Positions 25,601 through 33,545 of a stretch of 64,000 nucleotides of DNA are shown one piece after another. The stretch spans positions 1 to 64,000 of the forward strand of contig DASPIL010000046.1 of assembly GCA_035629175.1 (NCBI GenBank), written 5' to 3'. The notes under the pieces are model-generated. The model saw only the letters and a program-made list of their open reading frames with translations, searched no databases and had not been told where the DNA came from. Each line of letters opens with the position of its first letter. Position 1 is the stretch's first letter. Origin of the DNA: Verrucomicrobiia bacterium. Its GTDB lineage: Bacteria > Verrucomicrobiota > Verrucomicrobiia > Limisphaerales > DASXHY01. The position numbers and the translations under genes were made by a program.

Positions 25601-26472
25601 ATGCCGGTCTTCTGGTGTTCGCCTCGACGAACCGTTACGTCGGTTCACTCACCGGCGGGCGCACGTTAAACTTCAGCGGCAACGGGAATCACCTGGTTAG
25701 CGGTCCGATCCTCGCATCTGCCAACGGCGCGCCCATCGGGGTCATCAAGGCGGGAGCAGGCACGCTCACGCTGTCATCCACAAACACCTACACCAACACA
25801 ACCACGGTGTCCGCGGGAACCCTGCGGCTCAATGGTTTCAATGGAACGAGCCCCATCACGGTTGCGAGCGGCGCAACGCTGGGCGGACGAGGCTTCACGC
25901 GAGGCGCAGTGACCATTCAATCCGGCGCAAGACTGTCGCCCGGCGATCCGATCGGCCGCCTGACGATTACCAACAACCTTAATTTGAATGCGGGCAGCAC
26001 GCTTGTGATGGAACTGGATCGATCAATGCCCACAAACGACATGCTGGATGTCACGGGTTTGTTTACGCGCAGCGGAATCCTGGTGGTTACGAATGCCGGT
26101 CCCGAACTTCAAATCGGTGACACGTTCGATTTGATCAATGCAACATCCCAGTCTGGCACGTTCACGAGCGTCAATCTGCCATCGTTGCCAGCAGGATTGA
26201 TTTGGGATGCGACGCAGCTGACGGGAACCGGTGTGATTTCAGTTCAGGCGATCCAACCACCGCAGGTCACAACGTCGTTAAACGGCGCGAACCTTTCGAT
26301 GGATTTTGCGACGCAGGCCGGAGTCCATTACCTCCTTCAATCGACCACCAACCTCGCGGCGCCCGTAGTGTGGAATGACGAGCATGTGATTCAAGGTAAC
26401 GGCGCAGTGCAGAACGTCGGGCTTCCCCTGGATGGCGACCCGGGCAAATACTTTCGGCTTCTTGCATACTAA
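22669..26472 (+). CDS. Secreted GH128-like glycosidase with LamG, Ig-like and PATR repeats
   Basis: The 1267-residue exported protein starts with a ~20-residue signal peptide (MNFARAFVFLLFLSVPVTAQ). Residues ~190-450 resemble the Asl1-like/GH128 beta-glucanase TIM barrel, with the expected acidic pair E275 (LLGYNEPNN) and E380 (IWLTEFNNG). Then come a LamG/concanavalin-like domain (~464-660), a putative Ig domain (~666-765) and two autotransporter-associated beta-strand repeats: VKGGTGTLILSGANSFSGT from ~865 and IKAGAGTLTLSSTNTYTNTT from ~1025. The C-terminal ~70 residues (HYLLQSTTNLAAP...YFRLLAY) form a domain common at the end of large Verrucomicrobia secreted proteins. The likely role is binding and hydrolysing an extracellular beta-glucan; substrate is inferred only. 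It is monocistronic. Confidence 0.85.
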   Translation: MNFARAFVFLLFLSVPVTAQTSLTLTNGTTTFASLTNTIVQMSGRSELWLTASNTPLSTSLIHLNSRDSWLFLPGIIPSVAASSYLGQVRVNGANAVVDNNVRVIQYSTGSVIIPYPSNLQPLEVFAGPHFTGASRTLSPYTAYNSANLGSMSQAISSFRLKRGYTATLAQNDNGTGISRNYVAQDGDLEVSLLPSALDDKVRFVRVFPWRWVTKKGASDISPSELNAHWWYNWSINANSTRDREYVAIKQQPNWPDLNQNWQTRGINHLLGYNEPNNSVEDAYENLNPPGSVDDAVARWGDLLGTGLRVGAPAVTDGGQGWITDFLNKADAAGVRVDYVPIHYYRSYGNNGDAAGAANQLYNFLKTIYDIAKRPIWLTEFNNGANWTGGADPTYEQNAAVIQAMIRMMDDTPWIERYSVYSRVEFVRQTHYDEGGLTPMGTMYRAHIAPLSHVQALPNNGTRSFAELGFDGNSLDRSGHGNNALVSGGPVYTNGPAGQALVFDGVNTKVTLPQNIASSNAFTFAAWIKWDGGANWQRIFDFGNSTTHYMFLTPSSGSGTLRFAIRNGGTEQMVQAPALVANQWQHVAITLAGNTARLYVNGTQVGVASGISSSPASFSPRMNFLGESQFVADPLFSGAMDEVIIASSALSPAQIAALQTNQPPQMLTHFVAGGNALQGGAYTNWIGDLAIDADPNDTLTYGKVIGPAWLNVSPNGALSGTPTGADNGTNYFTIRVTDNAGASAFAVLSISMPVVSGSGTWISNADGLWSEPGRWQGGFIANGPSFTADFSTLNIFSDRTVNLDSSRTIGTLRFGDTSGAQTWNLITTNGSDLSLDSATASAASIVVNQGTANVAVPLSGQNGLVKGGTGTLILSGANSFSGTLTIDSASTSVNDGIVRAAHPDALQSFGSILIRNNNNGSSTLQLDGSSGDVVVPAQMTINCRNNAVPTIQNLAGTNILAGPISIEVGGNMFNIQSDAGLLVFASTNRYVGSLTGGRTLNFSGNGNHLVSGPILASANGAPIGVIKAGAGTLTLSSTNTYTNTTTVSAGTLRLNGFNGTSPITVASGATLGGRGFTRGAVTIQSGARLSPGDPIGRLTITNNLNLNAGSTLVMELDRSMPTNDMLDVTGLFTRSGILVVTNAGPELQIGDTFDLINATSQSGTFTSVNLPSLPAGLIWDATQLTGTGVISVQAIQPPQVTTSLNGANLSMDFATQAGVHYLLQSTTNLAAPVVWNDEHVIQGNGAVQNVGLPLDGDPGKYFRLLAY

Positions 26473-26487
26473 ATAAAACGCATCGTT

Positions 26488-26575
26488 CACGCCGCCAGGC
26501 GTAACGCAGACTTCGAAGTCCGCCGTATTGCCCGTCCTCCGTAGCGGCTACTGCGGAGGGTGGACAGGTGAGGAA
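26488..26575. repeat. Palindromic intergenic repeats upstream of apt
   Basis: Two palindromes follow each other. The first is AGACTTCGAAGTCC around 26510, set in the context GTAACGCAGACTTCGAAGTC. The second is a CCTCCGTAG...CTACTGCGGAGG stem near 26536-26560. Both look like the short mobile hairpins that litter Verrucomicrobia intergenic DNA. Neither is followed by a T-run, so they are unlikely to be simple terminators, although they could shape the 3' end of the upstream mRNA. Confidence 0.5.
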
Positions 26576-26635
26576 ACCTGTGCCCCGGATTTTCACCTTG
26601 CACCGTCCGCCAGTTTTCTTCACAACAACGGACGC

Positions 26636-27169
26636 ATGATTACCAGCCCCAGCGTCGCTGACATTGAACGCGCCATCCGGAACGTTCCGGATTTTCCGCA
26701 ACCCGGGATCCAGTTCAAGGACATCACTCCAGTCCTCGCGGATGCAAAGCTTTTCAGCGCAGCGATTGATCTCATGATCGATGGCTTCAATCCCGGCGAA
26801 GTGGATGCCGTGGTCGGCATTGACGCGCGCGGGTTCATCTTCGCCTCGGCGGCCGCCATCCGGCTCGAGGCAGGGTTTGTTCCCGTTCGAAAGAAAGGGA
26901 AGCTCCCGTTCAAAACGCTGGAACAGGACTACGCGCTGGAATACGGGAAGAATTCCGTGGCGATGCATGTCGATGCACTGCAACCCGGCGCCCGCGTGCT
27001 GTTGATCGATGATTTGCTGGCCACAGGCGGCACGGCAGCCGCAGCAGTCGCGCTCGTTGAAAAACTGGGGGCCACAATCCTGGAAGTGTCGTTTCTGATC
27101 GAGTTGAAATTTCTTAACGGCCGCGATCGTCTGAAGGGAAGCCGCATTCGCTCGCTCGTAGTCTACTGA
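26636..27169 (+). CDS. apt: Adenine phosphoribosyltransferase
   Basis: The 177-residue purine-salvage enzyme converts adenine and PRPP to AMP. Motifs are IRNVPDFPQPGIQFKDITPV near the N-terminus, GIDARGFIFASAAA, VRKKGKLP, and the PRPP-binding loop VLLIDDLLATGGTA (121-134). The ATG at 26636 gives the expected Apt length; the open frame beginning at 26528 would translate the palindromic repeat. The next gene starts 25 nt downstream, so they may share a transcript. Confidence 0.96.
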   Translation: MITSPSVADIERAIRNVPDFPQPGIQFKDITPVLADAKLFSAAIDLMIDGFNPGEVDAVVGIDARGFIFASAAAIRLEAGFVPVRKKGKLPFKTLEQDYALEYGKNSVAMHVDALQPGARVLLIDDLLATGGTAAAAVALVEKLGATILEVSFLIELKFLNGRDRLKGSRIRSLVVY

Positions 27170-27194
27170 TTCAGTTTCGTCACCGAATCTCGCC

Positions 27195-29489
27195 GTGCAT
27201 TGGCTGCAGGAACTCGACCTCGGTCTGCTCCGTTTTTTTAATCAAACACTGAGCAACCCCGTCTTCGACGTCGTCATGCCGTTCCTCAGCGGCAACGCGT
27301 TCTTTTTTCCGGCAATCGTCATCGCGGGGATTGCGATGCTTTGGAAGGGAGAGGCCCGCGCAAGAATCTGCCTGCTGATGATCATTCTCATCGTCGGTCC
27401 GGGCGACGGCTTCGTGATCAACACGATCAAATCGGCGACAGGCCGTGCTCGTCCGTACGTAACCCATTCCGACATTCGCCAGCCCGGCGCCAAGGCACCG
27501 CCTCAATTGAAATCATCCGAGGATGCCGAAATCACGGAAGCAGTGGCCGACGTGGCACCAAGAAAGGCAAGCCGCCGGAGCATGCCGTCGGCTCACGCGG
27601 CGAATTGGTTCTGCGCGACGACGATCTTTTTCATCTACTTCCGCCGCTCGCTCTGGTTTTTCCTTCCGCTTGCCTGTCTCATTGCGTTTTCCCGACTCTA
27701 CAACGGAGTGCATTATCCTGGCGACGTCCTGCTGGGTGCCATCGTGGGTGCGGGTTACGGCGCTGCGGGCGTTTGGCTGTTCAATGCGCTGTGGCAAGCG
27801 TTCGGGCGCAGATGGTTTCCGATCTGGTGGAATCGATTGCCATCGTTGATCCGCCCTGCAGTCCGGCCCTCAGACGATTCGAGCAGGGTTGAAGCAACGG
27901 CATCCGAAATGGATGCGCATTGGCTTCGCCTCGGGTATGTGGTGATCACCGTCCTTCTCCTCCTGCGCATCAGCTACATCTCGGGCGGCGAAATTCAACT
28001 GAGCGGCGATGAAGCCTACCAATGGACGTGGTCCAAGCACCTGGCGCTTTCCTATTTCAGCAAGCCGCCGATGATCGCGCTGACGCAATGGCTCGGAACC
28101 CAAATCTGGGGCGACACCGAACTCGGCGTCCGTTTCTTTTCGCCGGTTCTCGCGGCCGCGGTGAGCCTGTTGCTGCTCCAGTTCTTTCGGCGTCACGTCA
28201 GCAGCTTTGCCGGTTTCGTCCTGTTGCTCGTTTCATCCACCACTCCCTTGCTCAGCGTGGGTGCGACATTGATGACCATTGATCCACTGCTGGTCTTCTT
28301 CTGGACGCTTGCGATGGTCGCGGGCTGGCGCGCAACACAACCGCACGGCAGAACGTCCGATTGGGCATGGGCCGGACTCTGGATGGGATTGGGATTTCTC
28401 AGCAAATACACCGCGCTGTTGCAATGGCTCTGCTGGGCGGTTTTTTTCATTGCCTGGAAACCCGCGCGCGTCCACCTGCAGCGCCCCGGACCCTATGTCG
28501 CATTGCTCGTCAACGCGCTCTGCACGCTTCCCGTGATCATCTGGAATGCGCAGCGTGACTGGATCACCGTGGTGCACGTTGCCGACAATGCAGGACTGGA
28601 TCGCCGATGGAATCCAAGGACGTTTGAATTTCTCGGCGTCGAATTCGCGCTTCTGAACCCAATCTTTTTCGTTGGTGCAATCTGGGCTTCGATTGCCGTT
28701 TGGAAACGGATGCGAACGAACCCGCTCGCGATCTTCCTTTTCTCGATGGGAACGCCATTGTTCCTCGTCTACTTTTTCTGGTCGTTTCGCACCCGCATCC
28801 TTCCGAACTGGATCGCGCCAGCCATCCTGCCGATGTTCTGCCTGATGGTTCTGTACTGGCGTGACCGATGGCCCGAGGTTTGCCGCTGGGCTCGTCCTGC
28901 ACTGACGTTTGGAATATCCCTCGGCGCGTTTGCGGTCGTGTTGATGCACGAGGCTGATCTCGTCAGCAAGTTTGCGGGGCGCCCCCTTCCGCCGAAAATG
29001 GATCCAATGACACGCGTGCGCAGTTACAGCGACTCAGGCCGCGTGATCGAGAGGCTGCGCCAGGAGTTTCGCAAGGACGGCCAGCCGGTGTTCATCATCT
29101 GCGGCCACTACCAGCAGACGGGCTTGTTCAGCTTTTACATCGACGAGGCGAAAACCAATGTCAGCCGGAATCCGGTTGTGTATGCCGAACGCAGCAGCAC
29201 GCCAAAGAACCAGTATTTTTTCTGGCCGGGCTATCGCGATCAACGACGCCGTGGTGAGAATGCTCTCTTTGTGCGCGAGCTCGGCGGACCTCCACTCGTG
29301 GATGGGTGGTTCTTCAAATGGCTGGGCGGCGAAACAAATCTCCTTCTGCATTCCCATCGCGGAAAACCCGCCCCTGCCTCGGTGCTTGAGGATTTCGAAT
29401 CCGTCACGGAACTCGGCCAATTTCATGCCCGTTATCGCGGACGCATCTTTCACACGTACCAGGTCTTCGAATGCCGGTCGCTCAAGTGA
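27195..29489 (+). CDS. PAP2 phosphatase - GT39 (ArnT-like) glycosyltransferase fusion
   Basis: The 764-residue polytopic membrane protein joins two families. Residues 1-~215 form a PAP2 lipid-phosphate phosphatase with all three signature parts: KSATGRARP (79-87), PSAH (131-134) and SRLYNGVHYPGD (166-177). Residues ~245-764 form a GT39/PMT-type transferase with the luminal DE motif (272-273) in SGDEAYQWTWSKHLALSYFS, about ten hydrophobic helices, and a soluble C-terminal domain. Such transferases use polyprenyl-phosphate sugars to modify lipid A or proteins; the fused phosphatase could recycle the polyprenyl carrier or trim lipid A. The start appears to be GTG at 27195. The donor and acceptor are unknown. 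Confidence 0.88.
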   Translation: MHWLQELDLGLLRFFNQTLSNPVFDVVMPFLSGNAFFFPAIVIAGIAMLWKGEARARICLLMIILIVGPGDGFVINTIKSATGRARPYVTHSDIRQPGAKAPPQLKSSEDAEITEAVADVAPRKASRRSMPSAHAANWFCATTIFFIYFRRSLWFFLPLACLIAFSRLYNGVHYPGDVLLGAIVGAGYGAAGVWLFNALWQAFGRRWFPIWWNRLPSLIRPAVRPSDDSSRVEATASEMDAHWLRLGYVVITVLLLLRISYISGGEIQLSGDEAYQWTWSKHLALSYFSKPPMIALTQWLGTQIWGDTELGVRFFSPVLAAAVSLLLLQFFRRHVSSFAGFVLLLVSSTTPLLSVGATLMTIDPLLVFFWTLAMVAGWRATQPHGRTSDWAWAGLWMGLGFLSKYTALLQWLCWAVFFIAWKPARVHLQRPGPYVALLVNALCTLPVIIWNAQRDWITVVHVADNAGLDRRWNPRTFEFLGVEFALLNPIFFVGAIWASIAVWKRMRTNPLAIFLFSMGTPLFLVYFFWSFRTRILPNWIAPAILPMFCLMVLYWRDRWPEVCRWARPALTFGISLGAFAVVLMHEADLVSKFAGRPLPPKMDPMTRVRSYSDSGRVIERLRQEFRKDGQPVFIICGHYQQTGLFSFYIDEAKTNVSRNPVVYAERSSTPKNQYFFWPGYRDQRRRGENALFVRELGGPPLVDGWFFKWLGGETNLLLHSHRGKPAPASVLEDFESVTELGQFHARYRGRIFHTYQVFECRSLK

Positions 29490-29571
29490 AGGGCGCGTGG
29501 TCTTGCGAGCGGCTCGATCCACGGCGTCCGTTCGAACGTAAATCGCCAATGACCCGCGCACGGTAGCCATC

Positions 29572-30423
29572 ATGCGAAACCAGCACTCATTCGTGGTGGA
29601 CCAATACGATCTCGCAGCGACCCTTGTTTCAGGCCAGGCGTTTCGCTGGGAATTCAAGGATGAAGCCTGGAACGGGATCATCGATGGCCGCTGCGTGCGC
29701 CTCGTGAATGGGCCCGGTACGATCTTAGCAGAAACCGCCGTGCCTGTGCAGGATTGGCATTGGCTGCGTCATTACCTGCAGCTGGACGTGACCCTCGAGG
29801 CGATTTTGCAAACTTTTCCTGACGACGAGCCCATGCGCCAGGCTGTTACGTCATGCCGCGGCTTGCGATTGCTTCGCCAGGATCCATGGGAATGCCTGGC
29901 GTCATTCATCCTTTCATCGACAAAGCAAATCGTGCAGATCCGGCAGATCGTGGCTCTGCTTTGCACACGTTTTGGAACCCTCATTCCCTCCTTCGATGCG
30001 AATCCGGCTTTTGCGTTTCCTACTGCGGCGCAGATCGCGTCGGCGACCGAGGGAGAGCTGCGCGCGTGTAAAATGGGATTTCGCGCGCCGTACCTGCTCG
30101 CGGCGGCTCGGGCGGTGGACTCGGGCAGCATCGACCTGGCAGCCCTCCATTCCACTTCACTGGAAACTGCTCGCGGCGATCTGATGCAGCTGGCGGGCGT
30201 CGGCCGCAAGATCGCCGATTGCGTGCTGCTTTTCGCATGCGGTTTTCCGACCGCGTTTCCTGTGGATGTGTGGGTGATCAAGGCCCTGTGCCAGCTGTAC
30301 TTTCCGCGACGCCGTCCCTCGGCGAAACGATTGCTGCGATTTTCTGAAACACACTTCGGCCCGAATTCAGGTTACGCGCAGCAGTATCTGTTTCATTATA
30401 TGCGCACGAAACGAAATGCCTGA
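29572..30423 (+). CDS. ogg: 8-oxoguanine DNA glycosylase/AP lyase (OGG1 family)
   Basis: The 283-residue bifunctional base-excision enzyme has an N-terminal OGG domain (VVDQYDLAATLVSGQAFRWE) followed by the HhH-GPD domain. The hairpin LAGVGRKIADCVLLFACG carries the Schiff-base lysine K213. The catalytic aspartate is D232 in FPVDVWV, matching the K249/D268 pair of human OGG1. This eukaryote-like OGG1 form is less common in bacteria than MutM. Together with the AlkA-type protein at 19619 it gives two HhH glycosylases in the window. Confidence 0.93.
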   Translation: MRNQHSFVVDQYDLAATLVSGQAFRWEFKDEAWNGIIDGRCVRLVNGPGTILAETAVPVQDWHWLRHYLQLDVTLEAILQTFPDDEPMRQAVTSCRGLRLLRQDPWECLASFILSSTKQIVQIRQIVALLCTRFGTLIPSFDANPAFAFPTAAQIASATEGELRACKMGFRAPYLLAAARAVDSGSIDLAALHSTSLETARGDLMQLAGVGRKIADCVLLFACGFPTAFPVDVWVIKALCQLYFPRRRPSAKRLLRFSETHFGPNSGYAQQYLFHYMRTKRNA

Positions 30424-30440
30424 ACAAGCCGCCTGACTTG

Positions 30441-31205
30441 ATGAATCTGAAAACCTTGGAAGTTCTTTTCACGCCCGCCGACTTCAACGAACTGAAACAA
30501 CGGAATCTCGCGGGAACTGCCTGCGTGGTGTTTGATGTTTTTCGCGCGACGAGTTCCATGATCAATGCGCTGGGAAACGGCGCCGAAGCGGTGATTCCCG
30601 TGGGCGAAATTGCGGAAGCCGTCGCACTCCGCGCGCGCAATCCCGCGGTGCTGCTTGCGGGCGAAAGGGACGGCGTGCGCATTCAAGCGGCGCAATCCGG
30701 TGGAGTCGATTTCGATTTCGGCAATTCGCCGCGGGAGTTCACGCCGGCACGGGTGCGCGGCAGAACAATTGTTTCCACAACCACGAACGGCACCCGCGCG
30801 CTTCGCTCATGCGCCCATGCCGCCTCCGTCTGGGCCGCCTCATTCCTCAACCTGGCCGCGACAGCCGAAACCGTGCGCCAGAATGCGAGCGAGTCGTTGA
30901 TCATCATTTGCAGCGGCACATTCGAGGAAACCGCGCTGGAGGATGTGCTAGGCGCGGGAGCACTGTGTGACTTGCTCTGGAACGACGCAGCAACCGCGCG
31001 CGTTTCCGACGCCGCCTTGATGGCCTTGAAGTTGTTTCGAGCTGGGCAGGGCAACCTGTTGGCCGCCGCCTCGGAAGCGCGCAATGGCCGCAAGCTGCTG
31101 TCAAACCCTGATCTCCGGGACGATGTCGCCTTTTCGATGCAGCGCGACATCTGGAATTTTGCGGCGCAACTGCTACAGGATGGCCGGATTGTGCGCGTAA
31201 AATAA
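30441..31205 (+). CDS. ComB-like 2-phosphosulfolactate phosphatase family protein
   Basis: The 254-residue protein belongs to the ComB family, named for the archaeal coenzyme M enzyme that hydrolyses 2-phosphosulfolactate. Seen are CVVFDVFRATSSMINALGNG at the N-terminus, LAGERDGVRI, GNSPREFTP, TTTNGTRAL and IICSGTFEETALEDVLGAG, all hallmark segments. Bacteria without coenzyme M commonly carry this family, so the real substrate here is unknown (sulfolactate metabolism is one possibility). The ATG at 30441 was chosen over the TTG one codon upstream. Confidence 0.88.
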   Translation: MNLKTLEVLFTPADFNELKQRNLAGTACVVFDVFRATSSMINALGNGAEAVIPVGEIAEAVALRARNPAVLLAGERDGVRIQAAQSGGVDFDFGNSPREFTPARVRGRTIVSTTTNGTRALRSCAHAASVWAASFLNLAATAETVRQNASESLIIICSGTFEETALEDVLGAGALCDLLWNDAATARVSDAALMALKLFRAGQGNLLAAASEARNGRKLLSNPDLRDDVAFSMQRDIWNFAAQLLQDGRIVRVK

Positions 31206-31317
31206 TGCGGAAGTATCCGTCGAAGTGTGTGTTTTCAGCCCGGAACTGGCAACCTGCCCGTTCCCTTCTGTCGGCTCTCAAGCGCAGCTACGATGGAACC
31301 TGCCTGAGCGACGCAGA

Positions 31318-32865
31318 TCACGGATTTCCGGGCGGGCGGTAGCTCGCGACCACCCAGTCGCTCAACACCTTGTCGGGTGTCTCGGCGGCATCGCGATCCA
31401 GCACAAATTCCCGGGGACCGGAGTTCTGCACGATCAACTTCAGGCCAAACTGGAAATCCTTGAATCGCTCGGCGCACAAATCCCGCACAGGCTGCCCCTT
31501 TTCCATCGCCTGCATCACAAGGAAGTCGCTCGCCGATTCCGTGAACCGAATGGAAATGCGATGCGTCTCCGAGAAACGCTGCGCAAATTCATCCACAACC
31601 TGCCGGGCTACGAGCCGCTCCTCCTGGTGCGGATCGGACACCATCTTCTGCAGTTCAGCGACAGGATCCTCCACCAATGCCGCAGTGACGACAAACCGCC
31701 TCACGGGTGTTGAGGGAAGCTCAAATTTGATTTCGCGGAAGATGCGTTCGCAAACAGTCATCAATCCGCGCGCGCCCGTCTGCTCAAGGCTGGCAAGTTC
31801 CGCGATCTTCCGAAGTCCTTCATCTGAAAACAGCACTTCAATTCCATACGCAGCGAAGTCCTGCTCGTACTGGCGGATGATGCTCCCCTCGGAATTCTTG
31901 AGGATCATGTAGAGGTCGTCGCTGTTCAGCGGGTGGCACACCACGCGCACAGGCAGCCGTCCGATAAACTCAGGCTCGAATCCGAACTCAATAAAGTCGC
32001 GCGTCTGCGCCGCCGTCAGAATGAGCTCCGATGGATCCATTCCCTTCTCCTTCGCCGCGAACCCAATCGATGCCTCCCGCAGGCGCTTGCGCACGATCTT
32101 TTCAAGACCATCGAAGGCGCCGCTCACGATAAAAAGGATGTGCTTTGTGTTGATCGTGCTAGGGGATTTCCGGCCGCGCTGGCTCAAGTCCATCATCGCC
32201 TGAATCTGCCCTGCAATGTCGTTTGGCGAGCGCGCGGGAACTTCCGTTTCCTCCATCAACTTCAACAGGTTCGTCTGCACGCCGCGCCCGCTGACATCCC
32301 GGCTGCTCGCGTTGCTGGCTGCGCCAATCTTGTCGATTTCGTCGATATAAATAATTCCGTACTGAGCGCGGCTGACATCCCCGTCCGCCAGCCGGACCAG
32401 GTCGCGAACCATGTCTTCCACATCGCCGCCAACGTAGCCCGTCTCCGAAAACTTGGTGGCATCGGCCTTCACAAACGGCACGCCGATCAGGTCGGCGGCA
32501 CTCCGGATCAGGTAGGTTTTGCCGACGCCCGTGGGGCCAACGAGGATGACGTTCTGTTTTGCGTAATGCGGCGCGGCCTTGCCTTCCATCGCAAGGCGAA
32601 CGTGGTGGTAATGATCACACAGCGCTACACTGAGCACCTTCTTCGCTTCATCCTGCTTGATGACAAAGCGGTCCAGGAACGACTTCACTTCGCGCGGCTT
32701 GTGTTTGAACTTGAACTCCTTCGCAGCGGCCGATGCATCGGCAGGCGGATCTTGAAACTGCGGCTCATTGCCACCCCTGCCCTGCAACCGTTGCCGCACG
32801 AATTCAGAAAGCTGGCGTTGAAATTCCTCAGGTGAAAGCGGGCCGGTCGAATTCAAAGGGCGCAT
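31318..32865 (-). CDS. ClpX-like AAA+ unfoldase without zinc-binding domain
   Basis: The 515-residue protein is close to ClpX/HslU. It has Walker A GPTGVGKT (110-117), the pore loop GYVG (residues 143-146), Walker B IIYIDEID (171-178) and a sensor-2 GARG segment. An IGF tripeptide in REASIGFAAKEKG matches the ClpP-docking loop. It lacks the N-terminal four-cysteine zinc domain of canonical ClpX, having instead ~60 low-complexity residues. It also carries about 100 extra C-terminal residues after the usual ELPS end. ATP-driven unfolding of substrates, perhaps for ClpP, is expected. The ATG at 32865 gives MRPLNSTGPLSPEEFQ; upstream codons are not credible. It diverges from the DUF4202 gene. Confidence 0.9.
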   Translation of the reverse strand: MRPLNSTGPLSPEEFQRQLSEFVRQRLQGRGGNEPQFQDPPADASAAAKEFKFKHKPREVKSFLDRFVIKQDEAKKVLSVALCDHYHHVRLAMEGKAAPHYAKQNVILVGPTGVGKTYLIRSAADLIGVPFVKADATKFSETGYVGGDVEDMVRDLVRLADGDVSRAQYGIIYIDEIDKIGAASNASSRDVSGRGVQTNLLKLMEETEVPARSPNDIAGQIQAMMDLSQRGRKSPSTINTKHILFIVSGAFDGLEKIVRKRLREASIGFAAKEKGMDPSELILTAAQTRDFIEFGFEPEFIGRLPVRVVCHPLNSDDLYMILKNSEGSIIRQYEQDFAAYGIEVLFSDEGLRKIAELASLEQTGARGLMTVCERIFREIKFELPSTPVRRFVVTAALVEDPVAELQKMVSDPHQEERLVARQVVDEFAQRFSETHRISIRFTESASDFLVMQAMEKGQPVRDLCAERFKDFQFGLKLIVQNSGPREFVLDRDAAETPDKVLSDWVVASYRPPGNP

Positions 32866-32930
32866 AGTTGTTGGTTCGTTTTCAGGATCACTCTTGCCAC
32901 ACAATCTTTGTTTTGCAATAAGACCGGCAC

Positions 32931-33542
32931 GTGAGCGAATCCACTCAAATAGCGGACGGAAAAAGATTTGCCGCCGCGTTGCAGCGTTTCGATGAAGAAA
33001 ACGCGCGCGATCCCAACCACGAGATCGTGAACGGTACACCGCGCCCTCGCGAACTTGTGTATTCGGAATGGCTCACCGGCTGGGTGTTGCGGCTGTCCCC
33101 CAATGCGTCGGAACCACTGCAACTTGCCGCGCGTTGCCAGCACCTGTGCCGCTGGATGATCCCTCGCAACACGTTCCCGCTTACGAAAGGCGGCTACCTT
33201 CAATGGCGGCACAAGCTAAAGCAATTCCACGCCGAACGTTCCGCCGAAATCCTGCGCGCCGCCGGCTACCCTGATGATATCGTGCAACGCGTGCACGCGT
33301 TGAATTTGAAGAAGGATCTCGCGACGGACCACGAAACCCAGGTGCTGGAGGATGCGCTGTGCCTTGTTTTCCTGGAACATCAGCTCACTGATCTCGCAAA
33401 TCGCAGCACCGAGGAGAAGGTCGTCAATGCGTTGAAGAAGTCGTGGGCAAAAATGTCAGAGGCGGGTCGCGCGCGAGCCCTCGAACTCAATTACGCGCCG
33501 CGTGAAAAGGACCTGCTGGCTCGCGCGCTTGCCGGGACTTGA
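32931..33542 (+). CDS. DUF4202 domain protein
   Basis: The 203-residue soluble protein matches the DUF4202 family, all-alpha and histidine-rich: FDEENARDPN, LVYSEWLTGWVLRL, ARCQHLCRWMIPRNTFP, YLQWRHKLKQFHAE and DHETQVLEDALCLVFLEHQ. The conserved His and Asp residues suggest an HD-type metal-dependent hydrolase. Function is not established. The start is GTG at 32931. The gene diverges from the ClpX-like gene (65 nt apart) and converges on the GYF protein (3 nt between the stops). Confidence 0.85.
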   Translation: MSESTQIADGKRFAAALQRFDEENARDPNHEIVNGTPRPRELVYSEWLTGWVLRLSPNASEPLQLAARCQHLCRWMIPRNTFPLTKGGYLQWRHKLKQFHAERSAEILRAAGYPDDIVQRVHALNLKKDLATDHETQVLEDALCLVFLEHQLTDLANRSTEEKVVNALKKSWAKMSEAGRARALELNYAPREKDLLARALAGT

Positions 33543-33545
33543 ACC

